Assembly (NCBI RefSeq): GCF_947507565.1
Contig: NC_089193.1
Location: forward strand, 992,001-1,056,000
DNA: 64,000 nucleotides
Direction: 5' to 3'
From: Oscarella lobularis
Taxonomy: Eukaryota; Porifera; Homoscleromorpha; Homosclerophorida; Oscarellidae
A model generated the notes under the pieces. That model saw nothing but the letters and a program-made list of their open reading frames with translations, did no database searches and had not been told where the DNA came from. Both the position numbers and the translations under genes were made by a program. Shown here in pieces: positions 1 through 13,357 of the stretch (position 1 is its first letter; each line of letters begins with the position of its first letter).

Positions 1-2
1 GG

Positions 3-3000
3 AGTAGAGATGTTGAAAGCAAAACACTTGATTTTTTTTCCCAAGCCATCGAAACCTTCCAAAAATGTTCCGAATGTGTAGGAGACACAACAGGGCCGCC
101 TCTAGCTGCTGTTTCTTACAGCGAGTTTAAGCGATGCAGGGAAGCCTCGCGCACTATGTCGTTAAGTGATTGCTTGACGAATATCAAAATAGGCCAAAAA
201 TTTATCACGGCATTGCGGTGTTCGGCGCCAAAGGGGACGTTTTTGTTCAAGGATGGAAATTTACCTTCAGCAGGGGTGCCTGCAGAGAAAGATCTTGTTA
301 AGGCAGCATCATTTGTACAGTGCTTTTCTATGTATACGTTTCACAGAAGCCAGTCAAAGCAACTGTCGCTGCTGCTGCTGTGCTCGTTAACAGCAAGCAG
401 TAATAGAGAACTCGAAGAGTGTTACGATTTGTTGCGCAGTTCTTCAGAAGCTCTAGAGAGGTCAAAAGCGCTTTCGGCTAACCAAGATAGTCTTCTGCAA
501 CATCTTCACGATGACTTCACCAGCCTTCAGCAATTTCTGTTAACCCTTTCGCGGCAGTTTTGTGATCTGAAACGAAAGAGCGCTGGGATGACACAGACGT
601 TTGCCTCAGCAAAAGAAGATTTTGACTTCCTTTCGTTTGATCACAAAGAAACTCTGCTTAGAAGCGTTGTTCCGACACTTCATTTACTTGATGACAAAGA
701 CAGCGTTCTTGCACCGTCGTTGAAGCATTTCGTGATAATAATGAGATGTTCTAATGCCCACCCTGAGAGCATGCTGGTTCGATTTTGCATCTTCAATGAA
801 TCTGTTGCTGTTTGCGCTAAGTATAGATTTGAGTCTGCTGACGCCGCAGATGAAGGTTTTGATGGTTTTGAAATGATTCCAAGGAGCGGAACCATCAATC
901 CTTTGAGCAAAGTTGAAATTGCTGTTGCCTTTAGCGAAAAGGTTTCTTCATCTCGCCGGCGCGCTTTGGTCCGATCCTATTGTTTAATATTTGGGCCTAA
1001 TAGGAAAGACCTTGAAATGATGGAAAGACGTGTAGAATTCTCTGTTGAGGGCACACTGGAAAGTGTAAATGACTGTATTTCGGTCTCACCCAAAGTAATT
1101 GATTTTGGCGTTATCGACATTGGAGATAGGTCCTCTTATGTAGAACGCCAGATAACAATTACGAACACATCTTCGACTCTCATTAAATTTCGAATAATTC
1201 CCGGTACAAGTGAGGAATACTGTCCTTCAATCACTTGCCTAGTAAAACGGGGTGAAAACGCTATGGAGGCTCATAAATTTGAACATGACTTACCTTCTGC
1301 TTCATCTTTTGACCTCACCTTTGCTCTCGAACTTGGAATTCTTAAAAAACCAAAGCGATTTTCTCAGCAGTTTGTCATTAAGTTTTCTTCTGAAAAAGAA
1401 ATTTGCGTGTGTGCCCAGGGTCAGGTGGTTCATCCTGTTGTTGTTGGCTATGACGATGACACTGGAAGCAAGCTAGAAGATTCTGATATTCTTTATGTTT
1501 CTAAAACAGCCGATAAAGCTTTAACCTTTTACAATCGCTTCACTGTTCCATGTCATCTTTCTCTAAACTTGGACTCAGCGCAAGGACATTATTCAGATTT
1601 TAATTTGGAACCCGCTCCTACCCGTTTTTTTATTTTGCCCAGAACATCTCAAAGAGTGTTCCTTAGTTGTAAGAGAAGGGAAAGCTACTCGCCATCAGTT
1701 TTGAATGTGAAGGACGGCCGTCACGCTAAGCACTACATGCATGGAAACAGAGTGGCAGCGGATTACTTGCCAGCTGAAACAGATCCAGTGTATGACTGTG
1801 AAATAAAGTTCGTCAGTGGAAAAAGCGAAAATGTCCTTATACCCAGAGTCGCCCTCAGTTTGACCCTTGATGGTCGGCATTTTCCGGTGAAAGAAGAAGT
1901 TGAAGTTTACAGTGATACTCTTGAAGTAGGTGAACATCAAGTTGTGAAACTAAATCCAAATGAAAAAAAAATTGTTCAGCTGCATTGGACAGCCGGGTCA
2001 TTTTTAGAAAAGCCAGAAAAGCCCGACATTGTCATTTGCCGGCGAGTAAAATCTGGCCGAGATATCCTTGTGCCAATTCAAGTCAATTTTAAAAACCAAG
2101 TCACTAATGTGGGCCTGATGTTCATCAGTAATCCAAAATACACCTGCGCTGTAGTAGACGCGAAATGCAATATCGTTCAGACTCGGTTTCGAGTGAAGAT
2201 TGGATGTGAAGCGTTGGCTGACGTCGCTTTTACATCTGTTGGCGCCGAATCTTTTGAAATTTGCAAGGGTCAAGTGAAGCGTCGCAGAGTTTTCTCGTTT
2301 TCCGTGAAAGGCGAAGAAGAAATGCAGCTCCAGTGCAGTCTCAAGTCTGACGCTGAATGGTATGGACTTTCGATAAGAGTGGGTCTAAAAAACAAATTTG
2401 TTGGCTTTAACGGAAAAGCTTTTCTTGCTTGGCGCAAGTTGTATATGGTAGGAAAATCGTCTACTTCAGAGCTTCAGGAGATTAGGCCCCTCTCTTCCAA
2501 GCTTCAGCAGGCGCAAGAGATTATGCCACTCGCTTCCGATGTGCAGAACGTTCGACGGCATTTGGCTGAAGCAATTAGCGAAGACAGTTCTCGAGATGTT
2601 ATTCGACACCTTATAGATGCCTTTTGCCAGCTTCTTCATAAAACGGAAAGAAAGTTTCGTCTGGCTGCAACTTTACCTCAATTTCTCAAATTCTTAGAAA
2701 GCTTAGAACAAAATTCAATGGCAAAATCGATTATTCTGTCACTTTTAAAGTATTCGCAGAACTCCCAGGAAGCTGAATTCGGCGTTCTGCTTGCCATTAA
2801 AGAGAAGAGAGGCAGTGATTTTTCAATAGGGTGGTTGGCAGAGGCATTAATTTTTCCGAAGACACAAAATCTATCTCCCTCTCGTTGGATTCTAACATGC
2901 TCTATCCAACTGTTGGACTATGTGAAAAGCAGCGTTGTAGCAAACAAATCCGTAAGAGAAAGTTTACAGAATTTTGTTCAACTGTTGAAAAAGTTCGACG

Positions 3001-6000
3001 ACGTCAGCCACCGATTGCCGCAAGAGCCTACAAAGAGATCATCACTTCTTGCTTTGTCTGAGGTGGCTGTCAAAGAATCAATTGAAGAAAGCTGTATTGG
3101 CGCTCTGGCAGCTAAATTATATGGCTGTGTGTGTCAAAATGCAACGGATTTTTTGAAGTGGCTTTCCGAGTTTAGTAGCCTGCCGCTTTCAAGCAGAAAC
3201 CGAAGCTGCTCAGTTGGGCTGCTGAGGTGCTCGGTGAAACTGGCTTGCTCTCCTCTCAAGGCATGTGACATTGCTTTCTACATTGCAGAAGCCGTTGAGT
3301 TTGTTTCCTCGCGAAGCAACATCGCTATTGGTAACTCAGCTAGTTTGGTGCTTCAGCGAATAGGAGATGCTCTCAGTCAGAATCCTCTTACATTTCCTTC
3401 CATTGACACGCTTTTTAAGCTATTTTGCAACGTTATTCAATGTTTAACGGATTCGAATTACCTAAACAAAGTGGAACGCATTCTTATGCTAGTTCCCTTA
3501 GCGTTGAAATCCTCTGATGTAAAAGAAACATACGCTACTATAGGCAAAATTTTTGCTGCGTTAGTAAACAGCGCTTTTTCAGGCCATCAAGCAGTAGAAA
3601 CGGTGTCCGGATTTTTGCACCATTTGGAAAAGAGTGATGTAAGAAGTCAAATCGAAAGTTACTCAAATGTCCTTGTCTCTTGGTTCACCCTACGCAGCAA
3701 AAATATCTTAGCCGATGCTATTAGCAAAGTAACTGCTGAAGCTCTTTATCATTCTTGTTACTGCTTGGAATGGAAAAGTTTCTTTGTCGAATTTGACTCT
3801 AAAACTGCTTCTTCTGTTTCCGGGAAGTGCCGGGAATTATGCAGAGTGTTTCAGACAGACCAGCCACTTTTTAAAAGTATGGATTTGTTGAGAGAAATTG
3901 GTGAAATTCTTTTGAAAAACGAGTCTGAAAGCTTTGCGATATTGTGTAAAAGTCTTAAAGAACTTGCGCAAGACAGCATCGGTTTTCAGCCCTGTGTTGC
4001 AGCGTTTGAAGCGCTAGCAGCACTCGTTAGCAAGTCTAACTTCAACCAATTTCATGCTGCTGTAAGTGGGGTGGCAGCTAAAATGAGGCTTCTAAATCGT
4101 GCAATGTCGTTTGAAGACCCTTCTCAACCTCATTGCAGCATACGACAGACTATCGCTTTTGAATCGTTTCAGCTTGCCTCTGCGATCATTTACTGTCAGA
4201 GTTTAGGCGGAGAAGTTGACAAAACGTCGTTTTCGTCTATTAGAGGTCTTTTGAATAGAGCCGTGCTTTCTGACGAGCTATCCAAAGCCATGAAGGCGAC
4301 CTTGTTAGACCTTCCTGCGGCTCTCATGAATGTTGCTGTTTTGTTTCTTCCGGACGAAATAATTAGCATGTGTGAGCCTTACACGAGAAGAGCAATTCAG
4401 CTCCTAGAAAATCAACTTAACTTAGAGCAGCTTCTGACAAAGATTGTTATTAGCGTGGACAAAGCGAGAGATGAAAATGTTAAAAGATTCTTATTCGACG
4501 GCATTAAAATTTTTAAGCAAGTCGTGACAGAAACCAAAAATGTCTCCGAACTTTTAAGGTTCGCCGGTTCTTTATCAAAGAATTTCGACGCCGTAACGAT
4601 TAGAGAATCTTTTGACGAGATAGATTATTACGACTTTACGACCAGTGGATATTTGTCATTCATTGCCAATTCTTCAGTTTTTGACAATACCTCTTTTCTA
4701 GCAGATTCTAAGAATGCGGCTAAGCATTTGAATCAAGCTTCCAACAACGTTCTTTCTTTACTTCCACCAAGGTGGCCTGTCAAATTTGCTCCATTCATTT
4801 CTGAATTTGTTTCAATTTTGTTGCAAACTAGTGAAAGCGACAATCTTTGCCTTAAAGCTGTGGCTTTCATATTTGACCAAATAGCTTTATTTACTACTAA
4901 GCCAAGCTGCAAAACCCAGTCATTTGACGTGTCGTTTTCTATTACTAAAAGTCTTCTCTCTATTGGAAATCTAAGCATTCCTAATAAACAGTGGGATTTT
5001 GCCGAATCTGTTCTGTCAGTCTTTCGGGAGGCTTCATCACTTGACATTTCCTTAATAAGTGATCTGTGTTCTCGTACGTCTAATCAGACTGAAAAAGAGT
5101 TCCTACTGCAGCTTCAATCGAGCTATGAAACAATAAATGTCGGCGGTTCCGAACGAAGTTGGGAGCATTTTAACTGCTTCTTGCGAAAGTTTGCAAAGAT
5201 GTCTGGTGTGACGTTGCCAGTTTCCAATGTCCTTTCTTCTGTAGTAGAGGTTTGTTCAGCCGTTTTCATGGAAGAAGTCGATATTCAAAAGAAGAGCTTC
5301 GAGGTACTTGACGCTGTCATCAAGTGCGCAGCGGAAGTGGAATGTTCGTCTGAGGATCAGCTTCTTCTTTCCGACATTAGGAAATACTTTTTCCTTCTCT
5401 GTGAAAGTCATTGGCAACTTCGAACCTGTGAAGAAACGCAACAAGTCGTACAGCGACTTTTTGAAGAAGAGGAATTTGATATCGAAAGATCAATTGAGGC
5501 GGTTACGGACTTAGCTGACAGTTTGGGGTTGATTAAGAATGCAAAACGTCAAAAGGACTACAACGTTCTATTCTGCAAGTTATATCGCCTGAGTCAATCA
5601 TCGGAATGCGGTAGTGGCGAAGTAATCTCTCTGTGCCGCACTGTTGTGTCACTTGCCGTCAATGTCGAAACAACTTCGTTTATTGAACCTAGCGACGTAG
5701 CCCTTTTGCTGGAGTTCCTTCACCGTTGTTGGAAGTTGTCTAAGGATGAAAAAAGTTTTGATTCTAATTGGGAAAGTTACGTTATGTACAGCATAGGTGC
5801 AATATTGACATTGCTAAATTCTCCTATGAGCAGAAAAAAAGAAATACGAGAAGACGACTGTAGGTCTTCTGCAGCCATGCAAGCAGTTGTTACAACTCAG
5901 CGGTATCTAAAATGGAGCAGTTCAGAAGACGAGGAATTCTGTCTTAACTTACCCAAACCTACGTACAGGCGTTGTCTCTCTACTGAATCAGAAGTTTCAA

Positions 6001-9000
6001 GCAAAAGCACTTCTAAAAGTATTGAAGATTTGTCCGAATGCGAAAGTTCGGATGAAAGCGACAGCGACGATCAAGCGGAAAATAGTTTCCTCGTAAGGAT
6101 TTTATGTGTTCTTAGCTTACTTTCGCTGTATAATAATGTTTTCCTGTGTAGGTAAAACTGGAGAAGTTCAATAGCACTGAGTTGGCCAAAGTTGATAAGG
6201 CTGCGTCTACACTTTACCAGAAAATTCCTTCGTTGGCACAATGCCGAGCACGTTGTGCAGAGGATGAAATTGCCAACTTCTGGAAATGCATTGAGCAAGG
6301 CAGTGTTGTAAAACCGGTGATAGTTAAACTATCCTCTGTCTTCTACACGTCTTGCTATCTTCTTCATAAGAAAATCGGATCCGCGATGTCCGATGACGTA
6401 CTTGAACAGTTGTGCAAAGTTTCTGTAACATTGTGGAGGTGCTGCCAAGTGTTACGTCGCTATCTCTGCGAAAAAATTTACAATCCCGTGGTAAGTTGTT
6501 TTTGTATCAATTCATATCTAAAAAAACGTTCAACAACTTAGATAAGTGAAATAAAAGATCGTCTTTGTCAATCAGCCAAGGAAGACTTTTCTGTTCAACT
6601 TCCATTGGAGTATACTTGCCCAGCTGCAAATGATGCACTAACTCCAGCTGAAATTGAGCTTAGTCGTATTCTTCGAGCATTTGCCAAAATAAATAGCAGG
6701 GAAACAGCGGCCAGATTCCTGAGTTCTCTTGATATATCTTATAACGAGTCAGAAGAAGGGTCAGAGATTGAGGTAAACTTAAATAATTAAACATTATTTT
6801 ATTTTAATCGATATCTCTTTCTTTTCTTAGGAGCTAAGTCCTGATCTTCTTGAGTTGTTGCTGGCAGAGGCCAAAAAGGATTCATCATTGCCTTTAAAAG
6901 ATGCAACTGGAGAAAAGTCCACTTTTCATCCACAGCCGTCTAAACTTGTACTTGACGAGGATGACAGCAATTCGTTGGAAGACTCTTTTAGTGGTTTTTA
7001 TTTGAAATCGTTACCTAGAAAAACTAGCGTTTCCTCGACCAATAGCTCCGGCTTTCACAGATTGGGTCAACGTGTTCCGTCGTTGGCAAAGCGAAAGCCC
7101 GAGACATCTCAAGCTTCTTTAGAAGAAGAGCTGAAACGCGTTGCCAGCAAGTCTTTTCCAGGAATCGTTTGTGCTAACGCTTCGGCACTACCTTCTTCTC
7201 TTCTAAAAGAAAGCGCTCAATCTACAAATATACAAAGAAAAGCCAAAGTTCCTGCTTCAAATTTGTCGTCAGAGTACGTGCAAAAACTTCTGCGAGAAGC
7301 ATCTCTCAAAGATCAAATGGAAATGCAACAATCCAAGTCAAAAGGTTTATCGGAAGGAAACAGCGGCAGAGGAGTACTAGAAAAACTTTGTGAACTCAAA
7401 ACCATGCAAGTACGTAGTTCTTTGTCCTCTTCCACACATTCTATCTGCATACTGTTCCTTGCAGGAAGAGGTTCGCATGACGTACACGGGTCTCTCAGAC
7501 ATTTTAGCTGAGATAAAGAGTGCGTTTCTTTACCACCTGCGTAAAGCACAGTTGAATCTTGTGAAGGATGACGACAAACGCAGCATAAACACAGTACCAA
7601 AAGCGCGGTGCTTTACAATCTTATGTTTTTACTCGTGTTCTTTAGGAAATGGAGTTCATATTCTGTCTGGACAACAGTGGAAGTATGGGAGGCGAAAAAT
7701 GTCAAAACGCTTTGACCGCTTTAGTTCTGGCAATGGAAGCGCTAAACAAGTTGGAAAGCAGATTCGCAGTAATGAGATTTGGTGGCGAAAAAACTCAGGT
7801 ATATATACAAGGCTGTCGTTGGATGATGGATATCTCTAAATATCTTAGTGTTGGCTTAAACAATTTTCTGATCCTTTTGACGAGGAAAGAGGCGAGTTTA
7901 TTCTTGAAGCAATGGACAACAAAGAGAAAACCCGTCCTGCCGATGCTATCAACTGGGTGCTCAATAGCGCTGACGGATTCCGCCGTTGCTCTGACGGCTC
8001 AATGCTAAGAACTATCATCTTGCTCACAGATGGTAGGTTTTGGTTCAGCACACAGGAGCAATTGTTATAACCGTTGAATGTCTAGGCATTTCAGAACAAA
8101 TGGACCGTAATATGTACCGAGAAATTTTTAGGAATGCTAAAGTTGGCGGCATTCAGTTTATCATAGTCAACTTCAGAACAATTTCGTTAGCAGAAGATTT
8201 GTACCTCGATGCAGGGGCAGAAGCAAGGCAGCAGAGAAAAGTTGATAATGCTTGCGAACAAATTTCGAGTTTCTGCGTTCATGTAAATCCCGATGATTTG
8301 GCTGCTGTCGCACCCAAACTAGCCGAAATGATCATGAAAGTGATGACAGAACACTTGAATAGTCGAAGAAGTAGTTTGGAGGACACAAGGACCAAAAAGG
8401 TAGAATTTCATTTGCAAGGAATTCCCTCTTTTTTCACCTTTGAAAAAGCGGAAGTGAGAAATGTAACTTTTGCCTTCAGTCAGTAATATTTCTTCTGTTA
8501 GGCCTTTTTATCCAAAGCAGTAAAAGATCTCGAGCTAGAGAGAAGTGGAAAGCCATTAGTTCTTCTTCGAGAACTGCACTCATTTCGACGAATTCTTCCT
8601 GATACTTCGGATGTAAACGATATCAAAGACCACTTTGAAAACGAGGTACATTTTAGAAGGATTTTCCTGTTTGGAAAGAAGTCGCAGAATATGTTATCCG
8701 CATTTCTGTTTAGGAGTTTAAACAAGAACTTCAGACATTACTAGAAGGCAGCTTTTCTACGTTGCCAGCAAACTTTAGCCAGATGCCTAGGGTTTGGAGA
8801 GAAAAAACTGCAGCTATAAGCGCTACAATCGACGTAGGTGTTTTACTGTACTGCAGGTAGATTTTTCACGGTAGAATTTGGTTTCAGGAACTTACGAATA
8901 TTTTTCTTGAACTTCTCTACCCCAAAAACAAGTTTACCAAATGGCAACCTTCACTCTCTGGCTCCTCTTTGCACGTTCCATCGCTGCTGAAATTGATCCA

Positions 9001-10491
9001 AACAAACTACACATACAAACGCATCTTTCGCAAAAGAACGGGAGGAGGAATTTCTAAGTAAAAATATTTTTGTAACGTTTTCTCACACGTTTGCTGATCT
9101 CTTTGATTAGATATGACGTGTGCTTTCTTTTGGACGTTTCCAACTCAGTTCAAGGATCTTGCCTGCGTTCTGGTGCCCTTGCTATAATTGCAATGGCTAC
9201 CGCGCTGGACAACTGTGAAATTAAGTCATTCTCCATTCTTTCCTATTCTGGAAAAGTCACCCTTATCAAAAGCTTTTCAGAAAAATGGGGAGACGCTTGC
9301 GTCCTCCGTTTGCTTGCTGCCGCAAACAGCACCCTTCCTGAGAGTCTTGACGCTGACGGCATTCACATTGCGGTCAACTACTTCATCGCCAACGAAAGCT
9401 CAAATCCAAAGCAGCTGTTTGTGTTTACCGACGGATTTGGATCATCTGGTGACCGCCTTCAACACGAAATAAAAAGAGCCACTTTGGCTGGTGTGGACGT
9501 AGTAGGTGTTGGACTTGGGCTAGAACAGACTGCTGTCGACAAAGCCTACTATTCTTACGTTACAGCTGCAACTGTGGCACATCTACCAGAGGCATTGAGA
9601 GGACTTTGTTCTTCGCAGCCTTCCGCCACAGAAACCCCTGACTGGTACAAACAGGAGTCAACAGCTATGCAGCATATTTCGAGTAAAGTTAAGGAGGAGT
9701 GGAAAACGCACAAGAATCGCAAAATATATGAAGGTCTTGCCGATCATATAAGTGACAAACTGAGCGTTGCTCATCATGTCTACCTTGAGAGTATGACTGG
9801 TTTTAGTGCATCAATGAATCTAGATGTTTGTTACGTTATTGATGGCACAGGAAGCATGTCATCTTACATACGAGAAGCGAAAACGTGGATTGTTGAAATA
9901 ACTAAAGATCTTTGCAAAAGTCTAAAGGAATGCGGACGTCAAGGTGATGTAAAAGTCGCTTGTGTTATTTACCGCTCGAGCTGTTGCTCAACCTCTCCTC
10001 GAAATAGGGCAGATATATTTGATTTTGACTTTGCTGAAAATCTAAGTCAAAGAATTCAGTCGGTTACCTGTAGCGGTGGATGTGGCCCTGCCGCGGACGT
10101 AATGGGGGGGATTGAATGGGCTTTGAACCTTAGTGGATGGCGAAGCGATGCTGTTCAATACCTTATCGAAATGGGAGACGAGTGTCCACACGGTGCCTAC
10201 TGGAATAAGGTCTCAACTAAAGACGACGTATCGGCGGACAAGATTGAGAAAGACAAGCGCTTGATTCGATCAATTCGTGACAGAAAGATGAAATTTATTT
10301 TCTCGACTGTTGTTTCCGGAGTGCGAGAACGTCTTGGCAAAGGTTTCAAAGAGAACTACGATTCTGCGAAAGATGGCTTAGAGCTACAGGAACTTGACTT
10401 CTGTGGTTCCACCACTGGCGTTAAAATACAATCACCGGGAGCAGAATTCAAAAAGATCATACTCGAATCCATTTTGTCGGAAATTCTGTAG
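3..10491 (+). CDS. Giant protein with ASH/Hydin-like Ig domain and three C-terminal vWA domains (5' partial)
   Basis: The frame is open from base 3, so the start lies left of the window. By eye there are 12 exons: 3-6092, 6152-6490, 6542-6772, 6831-7409, 7465-7593, 7646-7798, 7849-8032, 8095-8453, 8502-8645, 8714-8833, 8888-9057 and 9111-10491, giving about 3292 residues in the window. Near 1077-1205 there is an ASPM/SPD-2/Hydin-type Ig segment (VSPKVIDFGVIDIGD, then ITITNTSS). A long helical, armadillo-like stretch with no clear family follows, then an acidic and serine-rich linker. Three vWA domains close the protein. vWA1 (7649-8340) has DNSGS and LLTDG and resembles midasin. vWA2 (9112-9620) has DVSNS and FTDG. 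vWA3 (9814-10488) has DGTGS and resembles the vWA of alpha-kinases. All three keep metal-site residues. No signal peptide or membrane segment is visible in this part, so it is probably a cytoplasmic scaffold. The partner is unknown. Confidence 0.8.
7649..8340 (+). other. vWA domain 1 (midasin-like), spread over three exons
   Basis: The domain starts at FIFCLDNSGSMGG. It continues through MRFGGEKTQ and LKQFSDPFDEERG and reaches the TDG loop exactly at an exon junction (exon ending at 8032, next beginning at 8095). The joined reading LLTDGEQ is typical of a vWA metal site. This supports the 62-nt intron chosen there over reading straight through, which meets a stop. Confidence 0.8.
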
Positions 10492-10648
10492 ACGTCACTC
10501 CTATTGAGCTATCATTTGTACGGTTTGCTGTGGAATGTGTGTTGTTTTGCGTCTGCTATGGTATTTTTGCTGCTGCACTGGGCTACAATTACTTAACTGT
10601 TCTTTTTTTCGTATTTTATGGTGCACTGATGTAATAGGTTTATATTTT

Positions 10649-10674
10649 TGTCTCGGTACCTGAGTACCGAGACA
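10649..10674. repeat. Perfect stem-loop
   Basis: TGTCTCGGTAC pairs with GTACCGAGACA around the four-base loop CTGA, giving an 11-bp stem. It lies 158 nt past the stop codon of the triple-vWA gene. A role in 3'-end structure is possible but nothing else supports it. Confidence 0.6.
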
Positions 10675-11950
10675 TAGTTTTTGGTATGTAAAAATTTTGT
10701 TTGTTGCGTACCGGAAAAGTGGTCGGTGGTACGCTGTCGCGACTGCGTCCGTCAGGTGTCCGATACATTGTAGTTGTGCACCTGGGTATTTGTTAGGGTC
10801 CTTGTCTTTTAGTTTCGGAGAAATTCGAGTCCTTTCGTAAAATAGGATGTGACGTCACAGAGTTTGGAATGCTCGTTTGCATCTAATTACCAGGCTTCTT
10901 GATGTGGAGGGTGGATACGTTTCCGCCTTGCCAGAGAAGTTTGGAATGCTCGTTTGCATCTAATTACCGGGCTCCTGGTCATGTTTTCGGTACACCCGTT
11001 GTAACAATGCGTTTACCTTTCGGTTTTTTCAAGGACGTGCCGATGTGCGTTTGCGGCGTTCGGTTTGTTGTTCCGGAGCTTGGGCAAAGTGATGAAAACT
11101 GACATAAGAAATATGAAGGGATATGTGCCCGTGTCTGTGGGGCTTGGTTAGGTACTGATCGCTCTTCATTATTTAATTCTATGCGCGAGGGGCCTGGGAG
11201 ATGGCGTTGTGTCCGTCGCTGCAGCAGTTGAAGCCACGCTAAGGAGCTCGGCATTGTGACTCGCTGAAATGAGCGATGTGAATGAGGTGCGTGCGGTGTT
11301 TTGTCTAGACGTGGTAGGGAGGCGTGAAGGTATCAATTTTCCATTTCTCGTGGAAGCGTGGTGAGTCGCCTAAATGCTCACCATGGTACCAGTCAAAATA
11401 AGCGAAACGCCTCTCTACCGTAGTCAAAATACCACGCGTCTCATTTGCCGCTCATTCAGAGTCAGCTAGTCACGCTTGCTGCACTGCTCATCATAGCCTC
11501 TGCTGCTGCAGAAATGAACGTGCCGGCATCGCCGCCCATGATAGAATTTTTGAGCTACCTGAAGTACCTAACCAAGCCCTCGACAGACACAAATATCTCT
11601 GCCATATACATTCTTTCGCCACTTCGCCCATGCCCTAGGAAGAACTCAATGCCGCAAACGATAAGGGCATAGATCGGCACAGAAAAGAACTGAAAGGTAT
11701 ACAGTAGTTCCCAACTTCTGTGACATTTTCGAAAAGATCGAGCGAGCCCTGCCCTAACGATCACCGAGGACACACATGCACGGCTTCCCCTAGCTAGCTG
11801 TCGCTCGCAACTGTTAGCCCGAGCGCAAAAGCTAGCTGACCAAACGCGAAAGAGCTAGGGCTATGCTAGCGACAGGTTGACAAACGGAGTTTAGTGGGGT
11901 CCCGGGACCCTGAAAGGAGTAGCTAAGGGGCAGGTGACCACTCCTGGACC

Positions 11951-12865
11951 CGAATTTTTCCAGCATTTCGGTTTTTATCACCGGCGACGTCGATTTGCCA
12001 ACAGTTCAAGCTAAACGCTAAGGAGAAGAGTAGTGTACAGCATTCTTGCTGAGCGAATGAGGAGTGTCTTTTGACTGCGGTAGGGAGGCGTGATAGACGG
12101 GTACCATGGCCGGGTGTTCTCAGTCTCACACGAGAAATGAGGCGGCGCGTGCCGTCTGCTTCGCAGACCAGACGGCGCGTGCCGTCTGCTTCGCAGACGG
12201 CGATTACGATTACACTAATTAACAGCGCCTCCCTGCCGCCCCTGCTGCCGCTCTTGGACCATTTTTAAAATTGTCTTGGACGATTTTTGAAATTGTCTTA
12301 GACAATTTTTAAAAATCTTCGACGATTTCTAAAATTGTCTTTGGCCATTTTAAAAATTGTCTTGGACGGTTTTTGAAATTGTCCTGAACCTTTTTCAAAT
12401 TTGTTTTGGACGATGTATCCGGCAGTAATTATTGCAAGCTACGGGCTGTCATAACGTGTAGTATGGGTCGGCGATAGCTCATGCCGACCCATGTGGGCAG
12501 AACCCTGTAGGCCAACCATTTGTTTCCGGAGGGCGGGGTTGTAAAAAGGTTGGCGGCAGTAGGGGGCGGCAGGGGAAGCGCTGTTAATTAGACTGGTATG
12601 GTGTTTAGGCGGCGGTAGTGGTCGTCCGATCTGGTGTAATCGTAATCGCCGTCTGCGAGGACAATGTCTACGAGAAGCAGACGGCACGCGCCGCCTCATT
12701 TCTCGTGTGAGACTGAGAACACGCCTCTCACCACCAAAAGACACTCCTCATTCACAGCTCAGAATGCTGTACACTACTCTTCTCCTTAGCGTTTACCCTG
12801 AACTGCTGCCGAAACGAACAAATCGACTTCGCCGGTGATAAAAACCGAAATGCTGGAAAAATTCG
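11951..12865. repeat. Large inverted repeat (foldback or MITE-like element)
   Basis: Two arms of about 300 bp are inverted copies: about 11951-12246 and about 12546-12865. They share the outer CGAATTTTTCCAGCATTTCGG, a middle stretch around AACGCTAAGGAGAAGAGTAGTG, and an inner stretch around GGCGATTACGATTACAC. The arms differ by substitutions, an extra copy of a 30-nt GC-rich unit in the left arm, and about 45 nt present only in the right arm. The spacer holds an AT-rich tandem array and a small palindrome. No transposase frame is seen. Confidence 0.75.
12246..12420. repeat. AT-rich minisatellite, spacer copy
   Basis: Degenerate units of about 27 nt, built on TTGTCTTGGACGATTTTTGA, are repeated six or so times in the spacer of the foldback element. 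A second, similar array lies just outside the right arm at 12866-13110. Confidence 0.65.
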
Positions 12866-13110
12866 TCAAAAATGTTTTAAAATGGTCCAAGACAATTTTA
12901 AAAATCGTTTTCAGACATATTAAAAATATTCAAGGCAATTTTAAATATCGTCCATGACCTTTTCGAAAATCGTCAAGACAATTTTTAAAATTCTTCAAGG
13001 CAATTTTAAGCATCGTCCAAGGCAAGATTTTAAAATTGCCTAGGACCATTTTAAAATAGTCTTTGACGATTTTTAAAATTGCCACGGAATTTTTAAAATT
13101 GCCTATTTTA
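12866..13110. repeat. AT-rich minisatellite, outer copy
   Basis: Degenerate units containing AATTTTTAAAATCGTC and variants are tandemly repeated beside the right arm of the foldback element. They match the spacer array in inverted sense. Confidence 0.6.
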
Positions 13111-13357
13111 TCTATCCTTCCATACCTTCTTCCCAAACTAAAAATATTCTCGGCAGAACACTGTAAAACTCCTGCTCTAAAAACCCACTACATACGGTCT
13201 TGCGTTTGTAACAGTAAAATGAAATGCAAAGGCGTGATCAATCTGTATGATTGAGGAAGAGAAGAATACTTGATCATCGATGATAGTATTCATCATCATC
13301 ACCATCAAGTACCCTTCTCTTTTTTCCTTCACGTTGCACTCTGCTTTGTATTTACTG

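Larger units (their letters stand above)
10492..13357. other. Gene-free stretch with repeats
   Basis: I see no convincing coding exon here. The stretch holds the 3' flank of the triple-vWA gene, a perfect 11-bp stem-loop at 10649-10674, and a near-exact direct repeat of about 30 nt at 10860 and 10938. A short inverted repeat lies near 11300-11440 (the motif GTAGGGAGGCGT and its complement). The large foldback structure 11951-12865 and AT-rich tandem runs follow. A purine-rich inverted repeat at about 13252-13325 precedes the next gene's 3' end. Confidence 0.6.

Noticed and set aside
8033-8055. A 23-nt intron or direct readthrough in the triple-vWA gene
   Set aside because: Readthrough meets a stop, and a 23-nt intron is too short. 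The 62-nt intron 8033-8094 gives the expected LLTDGEQ of a vWA domain.
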